Assembly (NCBI GenBank): GCA_023255965.1
Contig: JAGDWE010000025.1
Span: 1-9,618, forward strand
Direction of reading: 5' to 3'
DNA length: 9,618 nt
DNA from: Desulfurococcales archaeon
Lineage (GTDB): Archaea > Thermoproteota > Thermoprotei_A > Sulfolobales > NBVN01
Part shown: positions 5,813 to 9,618 of the stretch, one piece after another
How positions within the stretch are numbered: the stretch's first letter is position 1
Layout: each line of letters starts with the position of its first letter
Translations under genes and position numbers: made by a program
Notes under the pieces: model-generated
Seen by the model: only the letters and a program-made list of their open reading frames with translations
Told to the model about the DNA's origin: nothing
Database searches by the model: none

Positions 5813-6329
5813 CCATAGGGAACTATGGGGTAGTAAGGAATTAAGAATTAAGTTCTGCCTGGTGGTCACCAGCGACTCGGTTTATAGTGGTTTGAAGGAG
5901 GATTTAATTACCCCATTAGTTAAATCATTAATTACTAGGTCAGGTCATGAATTAATGGTAAGTGAGGTAGTTCCTAACGATGAGGAAGCGATATCCAACG
6001 CTATTAGAAAAAGCCTCGAGGTATGCGACGTAGTGTTAGTAAGTGGGGGTACTGGAATAAGTAGAAAGGACTTAAGTGCTGACGTAGCTATAAGGCACTG
6101 CAACAAGCTAATACCAGGCTATGGGGAATTATTTAGGTATTTAACCTACTTACAATACGGTTCTGCAGCAATATTAAGCAGGAATTACGCCTGCATAGCA
6201 GGTGATTCAATAATATTCCTGACTCCTGGATCACCTCAAGCAGTTGAGCTAGCATTAACTAAGCTAATACTACCTGAGATTAAGCACATGATAGGGGAGT
6301 TAAGAAAAGAGAAACTAAGCAATTCTTAG
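5799..6329 (+). CDS. moaB: MoaB/MogA-family molybdenum cofactor protein
   Basis: The 176-residue protein (from ATG 5799) belongs to the MoCF-binding superfamily, which adenylates molybdopterin before metal insertion; in hyperthermophiles the metal is often tungsten. Motifs are TSDSVYSG (24-31) replacing the usual TSDxxxxG, LVSGGTGISRKD (80-91) with the GGTG turn and Asp91, and LTPGSPQAVELAL (141-153). Length agrees with the family. ATG 5781 would add six residues and a 32-base overlap with DUF59. ATG 5799 is preferred because GGAGG at 5783-5787 precedes it (spacing 11, slightly long); it still lies inside the end of the upstream gene, so translation is probably coupled. MoaB and MogA cannot be separated on sequence alone. 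The short C-terminal tail is charged (ELRKEKLSNS). Confidence 0.9.
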   Translation: MPVNDHRELWGSKELRIKFCLVVTSDSVYSGLKEDLITPLVKSLITRSGHELMVSEVVPNDEEAISNAIRKSLEVCDVVLVSGGTGISRKDLSADVAIRHCNKLIPGYGELFRYLTYLQYGSAAILSRNYACIAGDSIIFLTPGSPQAVELALTKLILPEIKHMIGELRKEKLSNS

Positions 6330-6390
6330 ATTGATCCGCACACCCCCAGCATCTCTATAACCTTATTCCACCCTGGATTATCGCCTTGGT

Positions 6391-6588
6391 GAAAAGGCTT
6401 TAAGGGCCCTTAGACGCTCTAGGTGCTTGAACGCGATCCCGCACCTCGATGGCTGTGGGGTAGTTATCAGGGGTGGAGCTAGCGTTACTGGCCCGTAAGG
6501 CGGCTGAGCAGTGTCGGTTAATGAAGCACGAAAATGCGTGGACGCTGGTGAGGTCCGAGCCGATGAATCAATGCAATCACCGGCTTAA
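6391..6588 (+). pseudogene. GC-rich block: possible TnpB 3' remnant or structured RNA
   Basis: The 376 bases between moaB and the tRNA hold no intact gene. Within them a block richer in G and C than its surroundings reads, in one frame, ALRALRRSRCLNAIPHLDGC and then GVVIRGGASVTGP, a stop, a gap with a second stop, and VNEARKCVDAGEVRADE ending at TAA 6586-6588. This composition and the tail pattern remind me of the poorly conserved C-terminal ends of archaeal TnpB, but I cannot verify it, and no zinc-finger cysteines or RuvC motif remain. The block also contains a perfect 12-base palindrome TAAGGGCCCTTA (6401-6412), a hairpin AGGTGC/GCACCT (6421-6446) and GCCGATGA/TCACCGGC (6559-6584), so a noncoding RNA is the rival explanation. 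Confidence 0.25.
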
Positions 6589-6623
6589 TTACGCATGCGA
6601 TGATATACCGAATTTTTATGATA

Positions 6624-6672
6624 GGTAATAACGCGTTCTACACTTTAATGAATGCCAAGTGTAGGAACTACC
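6624..6672. repeat. Imperfect inverted repeat 3' of the tRNA
   Basis: CTACACTT (6638-6645) and AAGTGTAG (6657-6664) are perfect complements around an 11-base spacer. The stem extends through GTT/AAC (6635-6637 with 6666-6668, one bulged G at 6665) and, beyond a 7-base bulge, GGTA/TACC. In total 15 pairs are possible. It lies 35 bases past the 3' end of the tRNA gene on the minus strand. It has no T-run typical of a terminator, and its role is unknown. Confidence 0.45.
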
Positions 6673-6706
6673 TCTATAAGGTCACCGCGATAAGATCGAG
6701 GAGTAG

Positions 6707-6780
6707 TGGGCCCGCGGGGATTTGAACCCCGGACCTCCGCCGCGTCAGGGCGGCGTCCTAGCCAGCTAGACGACGGGCCC
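6707..6780 (-). tRNA. tRNA-Val (GAC anticodon)
   Basis: The minus strand folds as a complete 74-base cloverleaf: acceptor GGGCCCG/CGGGCCC, D arm with GTC/GAC and TGG loop, anticodon stem CCGCC/GGCGG around the loop CTGACGC (anticodon GAC, reading the valine codon GUC), variable AGGTC, T stem CGGGG/CCCCG with TTCAAAT loop, and a discriminator A at 6707. CCA is not encoded. There is no intron at the usual position 37/38, although introns are common in Thermoproteales tRNAs. The gene is a single transcription unit with its own TATA box. Confidence 0.95.
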
Positions 6781-6802
6781 CCCTTGAGTATTTACCTTGA
6801 TG

Positions 6803-6810
6803 TTTTTAAG
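6803..6810 (-). promoter_or_regulatory. TATA box of the tRNA-Val gene
   Basis: Read leftward, CTTAAAAA is centred about 26 bases before the first base of the mature tRNA at 6780, so the primary transcript should start at or very near the mature 5' end. Confidence 0.5.
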
Positions 6811-6852
6811 TTTTTATCTAGGTACTCTAAGCTTCTACGATTACTTAAGCTT

Positions 6853-6884
6853 ATCCGACCTCCTCCCCGCCCTAAGGGGCAGGG
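6853..6884 (-). repeat. Solitary IS605/TnpB-type end hairpin
   Basis: On the minus strand CCCTGCCC-CTTA-GGGCGGGG forms an 8-bp stem with one G-T pair, followed by AGGAGGTCGGATAA. On the plus strand the G-T pair is a C-A mismatch, so minus-strand RNA is the likelier folded form. The hairpin and tail align with the plus-strand copy at 5364-5396 (AGGGCGGG, AGGxGGTC, ATAA). The rest of the 310-base gap 6781-7090 holds the tRNA promoter, AT-rich sequence with a TATA-like CTTTAAAT near 6985, and a weak C/D-box-like stretch (7021-7074), but no protein gene that I can support. Confidence 0.45.
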
Positions 6885-7090
6885 CTCTTAGTTGAAATAC
6901 GCTACCACCCATATTACTCTTCGTTACGGATGATGATTTCAGCACATAATCAATGAAGATCATTATAGTAGCTCCACAAATTAACTTTAAATGCCCTTAA
7001 ACATCCATATTTTAGATGAGATGATGTGTGTGGCGGTCACGGATAATGCAGATGAAGACTTAGGAGCCCCCTGATCTTTATTAACGGACT

Positions 7091-7624
7091 TTATTTTCCT
7101 CCATCCTTTATTATTGGTAGGGTTACTTTGCGTTGTCCTTGGTACTTTCCTTTATACGGTTTATTAACTGGGGTAGTTAACTTAGCGAATACTACGTGGA
7201 GGAATCTAGTACCGGGGTAGATCTTTATTGGAAAGGATGAGGTAAGCAATTCGATAGTTATCTGACCCTCAAATCCTCCGTCAATTATTGTTGGCGGGAT
7301 CATAAGCCCTAATCTGGCGAATGTAGACCTAAGCTGTACGAAGCCCATGAGTTCCGGTGGAAGTCCAATATATTCTAAGGTATGTAGTAGGTACCGCTTA
7401 TTAGGTTTTAGGATGATGTACTCATCCTCACCGCATTCGTAGAGCTTACTTATATCGTCCGAAGCCCTCAAATCAAGTACGTCATCTACGTCCTTAAGTA
7501 CGCAGTAACTACTGCCGAGTCTTAGGTCTACGCCGTTCTCCCTAACTATTTCATCCGAATACGGATCTATCTTTAATCTTCCACTACTTAAGTAAGCCCT
7601 TAAGTCAAAGTCTGAGAGGATCAT
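7091..7624 (-). CDS. dcd: dCTP deaminase (possibly bifunctional with dUTPase)
   Basis: This 177-residue enzyme deaminates dCTP to dUTP, feeding thymidylate synthesis. Family motifs are MILSDFDLRAYLSSGRLKI (1-19), ENGVDLRLG (29-37), QLRSTFARLGL (97-107) with Ser100 and Arg104, IDGGFEGQITIEL (114-126) with catalytic Glu125, and the C-terminal nucleotide lid KGKYQGQRKVTLP (158-170). The homotrimeric dUTPase fold is shared with true dUTPases. Some archaeal members also hydrolyse dUTP to dUMP in one step, and the residues seen here do not decide which type it is. ATG 7624 overlaps the thyX stop by four bases (ATGA). It is the last gene of the leftward operon. No separate dUTPase gene is seen in the window, which makes the question of bifunctionality relevant. 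Confidence 0.93.
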   Translation of the reverse strand: MILSDFDLRAYLSSGRLKIDPYSDEIVRENGVDLRLGSSYCVLKDVDDVLDLRASDDISKLYECGEDEYIILKPNKRYLLHTLEYIGLPPELMGFVQLRSTFARLGLMIPPTIIDGGFEGQITIELLTSSFPIKIYPGTRFLHVVFAKLTTPVNKPYKGKYQGQRKVTLPIIKDGGK

Positions 7625-8247
7625 TTCTCAACACCGCAGTAGCTATCAATTAATTCCTTAATTTCAGGTAATACCTTACTTACCTCATCAATCATCTTAG
7701 ATATTAAGTCCCTAATCTCCCATTGAGCCTCCTTAGAAAGCCTTAGGCACGCTATGTGCAGGAATTCCCTTAAATTAACGGTCATCATTAATGCCGTAGT
7801 AACTGCTTGTGGAAGTATGTACCTCGCATCCTCGTATGGCACGCCGGCTGCCACCATCTCATTATATAGGTCGTAGGACTCCTTAACAATTCTCGTAAAT
7901 TTCTCCTCAAATCCCTTATCTTTAACGCTCTGAGGCATTACATACCCCCTACTAACTGCTGAATACCTCTGAGATTCCTGCGTATAAGATGCTAGCCTAT
8001 GACGTACTAATTGATGGCTAGTAACCCTTGAAATACCATCAATATAGAAAGTAAACACCACATGCTCAAGCACGGATGGATACTTAACGCCCTCCAACAT
8101 CCACCTACTCAAGTCACCTTCGTATTCATTTAAATAATATTCAAGCCCGCGCTCTCTAACTTTACCTGCCGATATCTTAAAACCCAGCATGACCAACCTC
8201 CTGACATCCATTAAGCCGGGATTCCATGACAGCAACTTAACTTCCAT
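7621..8247 (-). CDS. thyX: Flavin-dependent thymidylate synthase ThyX
   Basis: ThyX makes dTMP from dUMP using methylenetetrahydrofolate, FAD and NADPH. Counted from ATG 8247, the protein is 208 residues. The diagnostic ThyX motif is intact as RHRLASYTQESQRY (82-95), with Ser87 at the family's conserved serine. Other matches are LEHVVFTFYIDG (60-71), ARYILPQAVTT (141-151) and FLHIACLRLSKEAQWEIR (162-179), which carry FAD- and dUMP-binding residues. Length is typical for archaeal members. GTG 8253 would add two residues, and GGGTG at 8255-8251 is rather close to ATG 8247 to be a good ribosome site. A TATA-like TTTTAAGT at 8285-8278 could give an extra, nearly leaderless transcript. It sits between AMMECR1 and dcd, and dcd supplies its substrate precursor. 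Confidence 0.95.
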   Translation of the reverse strand: MEVKLLSWNPGLMDVRRLVMLGFKISAGKVRERGLEYYLNEYEGDLSRWMLEGVKYPSVLEHVVFTFYIDGISRVTSHQLVRHRLASYTQESQRYSAVSRGYVMPQSVKDKGFEEKFTRIVKESYDLYNEMVAAGVPYEDARYILPQAVTTALMMTVNLREFLHIACLRLSKEAQWEIRDLISKMIDEVSKVLPEIKELIDSYCGVEK

Positions 8248-8275
8248 AAACACCCAATAACATCTACGTAATATC

Positions 8276-8959
8276 TTACTTAAAAGGAGTGGTACTTATG
8301 TGGCTACACAGCCTCCTATACTCGTCGATTAAATTCACCTTAACGATATCTCCATAGGGTTTTAGCTCCTTAAATATTGCAGCCTTAAATCTCTGAAACT
8401 TCACATGGTCATGGAGCCAGCAATCAGGGGACATCCCAGCCTTTAAGCAGGTCTCGCTAAGGAACGTCTCGACGTCCCAACAGTACTCTACCGGCACCTC
8501 AGGCAGTAGCAATCCTTTATACATCCTATACTCAGCAATTAACCCATCAATGCCTATACGTACCTCCTTAAGTAGATCCCAACCCTTGGCAGCTATTGTC
8601 TCGGGGACTGAAAGAACGGAGACCTCAAATATAACGTCGCCGATTTCCTTAATATCAAGGGGATTAAATCTCGGGTCCTCGGTAGCTGCGGCTATTGCTG
8701 CATTAATCACGTTATTAGCTAATGGTTCAATCGGCTGTAAATACCCTATACAACCCCTCAGCTCGTAATAACCTAAAACTAACTTACGTATGGTGACGAA
8801 GGACATACCCTTAAGTAGCAACTTGCTTGGCGTATCTGGAGGCGGCTTAATCACTTCGCCACCACTTAGATAGGCTTTAACGGCATTCCTAGCCAACCTT
8901 ACTAGGAATGCTCCCTCATCGAGTGTTACGGAGTCAGGGTCTACGTATTCATCAGGCAT
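8276..8959 (-). CDS. AMMECR1 domain protein
   Basis: The 227-residue protein is a full-length AMMECR1 (PF01871) homologue. It carries the nearly invariant LRGCIG motif (67-72), DPRFNPL (95-101), FEVSVLS (111-117) and GLLLPEVPVEYCWDVETFL (149-167), the usual second conserved block. The family is found across archaea, bacteria and eukaryotes; its biochemical function is not established, and crystal structures of archaeal members show a two-domain fold with a conserved cleft around LRGCIG. It is soluble, with no signal or membrane segment. ATG 8959 lies 8 bases inside the end of the Mut7-C gene, and thyX follows after about 22-28 bases, so all appear to be one transcript. Several cysteines (70, 160, 171, 180, 218) are present, but no clear metal site is evident. 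Confidence 0.92.
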   Translation of the reverse strand: MPDEYVDPDSVTLDEGAFLVRLARNAVKAYLSGGEVIKPPPDTPSKLLLKGMSFVTIRKLVLGYYELRGCIGYLQPIEPLANNVINAAIAAATEDPRFNPLDIKEIGDVIFEVSVLSVPETIAAKGWDLLKEVRIGIDGLIAEYRMYKGLLLPEVPVEYCWDVETFLSETCLKAGMSPDCWLHDHVKFQRFKAAIFKELKPYGDIVKVNLIDEYRRLCSHISTTPFK

Positions 8960-9452
8960 TGCTTGGCACCTCGGTCCCCGATATACGTTTATTATTCGCC
9001 CTCTTAAGTACGTCGTCGATGGTTTTCCAATGGGCGCCCTGCCAGTAAACCTTATTGCATTTAGGACACCTCCAAAACTTATCGTGATTTAAAGCAACGT
9101 TCTTCGGTATTAAGTGCAACACCTCAGCCTTAGGCACCAGCATTAATTCGGTATTGCATTTAGGGCACCTAGTTTTAGATTCCTTAAATGTTAAGTCGAT
9201 CCCTAGCCTTATAGATAAAATGGCTAAAGCATCAGCCACATCATCAAATGCATCAATGTACACGCTCTTCACTCCCTTACTTAACGCCCTCCTATATAGG
9301 CTTAAATCACGTGTAATTAAGACCCTATCCTCCTTCTTAGCTATGTTGATTAATAACCAGTCCTCAACATTTCTATAGTATATTGTATCATAGCCTAGAA
9401 TTCTAAGCCAGCGAGCCAGACTACCTAACATTGAATCGATAACCAATCTCAT
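8952..9452 (-). CDS. Mut7-C RNase-domain protein with zinc ribbon
   Basis: The 166-residue protein matches the Mut7-C family (PF01927), named after the C-terminal part of the nematode RNase-D-like protein MUT-7. The first ~90 residues form a PIN-like domain with LVIDSMLGSLARWLRILGYD (3-22), including Asp6, and VLITRDLSLYRRA (44-56) with Asp49, plus acidic residues near 67-71. The second part is a zinc ribbon, CPKCN (96-100) and CPKC (129-132), followed by the family-typical KVYWQGAHW (134-142). An RNase role is predicted from the fold, not shown for archaeal members as far as I know. The tail after residue 150 is variable. ATG 9452 is the first gene after the TATA box at 9475-9482, making it the head of the operon with AMMECR1, thyX and dcd. 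Confidence 0.9.
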   Translation of the reverse strand: MRLVIDSMLGSLARWLRILGYDTIYYRNVEDWLLINIAKKEDRVLITRDLSLYRRALSKGVKSVYIDAFDDVADALAILSIRLGIDLTFKESKTRCPKCNTELMLVPKAEVLHLIPKNVALNHDKFWRCPKCNKVYWQGAHWKTIDDVLKRANNKRISGTEVPSNA

Positions 9453-9474
9453 CAGTTAAATAGGCAATACCCCT

Positions 9475-9482
9475 AATTTAAG
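9475..9482 (-). promoter_or_regulatory. TATA box for the Mut7-C/AMMECR1/thyX/dcd operon
   Basis: Read leftward, CTTAAATT is centred about 26 bases before position 9453, so the transcript should start almost at ATG 9452 and be leaderless. It is the only well-placed TATA box before the four tightly packed genes. Confidence 0.5.
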
Positions 9483-9530
9483 CTTTCTACGACGGCATCA
9501 CGAATTCGCGTTCCCACACTCACGGTACTT

Positions 9531-9618
9531 CTAATTGTTTCTCATTATTTCTAATTCCTTGAGCGGGGTTGGCCCTCGGTGCAGGGTCACTAGCTCTACC
9601 CACACCTCATGGGATCCC
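9531..9618 (-). CDS. Unidentified protein, C-terminal end (partial)
   Basis: Entering from the right edge on the minus strand, a frame reads SHEVWVELVTLHRGPTPLKE then LEIMRNN and stops at TAG 9531-9533. Only 28 residues are visible. The composition (alternating hydrophobic and charged residues, then an amphipathic helix) looks like genuine protein, and the other two minus-strand frames are broken. I do not recognise the family. It is oriented the same way as the Mut7-C operon and ends 78 bases before that operon's start codon. Confidence 0.5.
   Translation of the reverse strand, partial: GSHEVWVELVTLHRGPTPLKELEIMRNN

Noticed and set aside
6391..6600. RNase P RNA
   Set aside because: Only short resemblances to the 3' conserved region (GATGAAT, CCGGCTTA) are visible; the GGAAAGTC-like 5' half of helix P4 and the ACAGAA segment are missing, so I do not call it.
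6468..6627. Open frame of about 52 codons (…ELALLARKAAEQC… to TAA)
   Set aside because: It has no good start or ribosome site, a residue composition rich in Cys, His, Asn and Trp, and a length that is common by chance in GC-rich DNA.
6706..6891. 61-residue plus-strand ORF starting MGPRGFEPRTSA
   Set aside because: It is the antisense reading of the tRNA-Val gene; peptides of the form GPRGFEPRTS are a well-known tRNA-antisense artefact. Its second half is the IS-end hairpin.
8550..9378. Plus-strand ORFs opposite AMMECR1 and Mut7-C
   Set aside because: They are antisense to conserved motifs (LRGCIG block, PIN-like core) and lack promoters or ribosome sites.

Overview
The window looks like chromosomal DNA of a hyperthermophilic crenarchaeon, most probably a Thermoproteales member of the Vulcanisaeta/Caldivirga type (inference from gene content; no species marker is present). 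Reasons: an archaeal-type riboflavin synthase, an AMMECR1 protein, a Mut7-C/zinc-ribbon protein, GC-rich tRNA in otherwise AT-rich DNA, heavy use of AGG for arginine, and archaeal TATA boxes placed about 25 bases before start codons, often with almost no leader.

Layout. 1-428 (+): 3' end of a TRAP-transporter permease. 512-2079 (+): an M29 aminopeptidase and riboflavin synthase, overlapping by 4 bases behind one strong TATA box. 2080-2650 (-): a decayed IS605/IS1341-type element: an end hairpin, a promoter, a small ribbon-helix-helix-like ORF and the first ~100 codons of TnpB with an amber codon. 2667-4256 (-): a compact GT35 alpha-glucan phosphorylase. 4333-4541 (-): apparent remains of a small membrane-protein gene just downstream of a stand-alone Cas4 nuclease gene (4564-5217, -). 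5364-5390 (+): a solitary IS-end-like hairpin directly before the promoter of a DUF59/MIP18 gene (5438-5812), which overlaps a MoaB/MogA gene (5799-6329). 6330-6706: no intact gene, but a GC-rich block (either a TnpB 3' remnant or a structured RNA) and a strong inverted repeat. 6707-6780 (-): tRNA-Val(GAC). 6781-7090: tRNA promoter, another IS-end-like hairpin and a weak C/D-box-like candidate. 9452 down to 7091 (-): a compact operon Mut7-C protein, AMMECR1, ThyX, dCTP deaminase. 9531-9618 (-): 3' end of a further unidentified gene.

Function. The leftward operon at the right end is about pyrimidine deoxynucleotides: dCTP deaminase makes dUTP, and ThyX methylates dUMP to dTMP. Two widespread but poorly understood proteins (AMMECR1, Mut7-C) are co-transcribed with them. 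DUF59 (iron-sulfur assembly type) and MoaB (molybdenum/tungsten cofactor) form a cofactor pair. M29 peptidase and riboflavin synthase are translationally coupled but have no obvious pathway link. The phosphorylase serves glycogen breakdown.

The most unusual content is the scattered IS605/TnpB debris: one decayed two-gene element and two or three solo end-like hairpins or fragments, all outside functional genes. The small RHH-like gene overlapping tnpB is the best candidate for a little-described association. No CRISPR array and no complete new system is visible.
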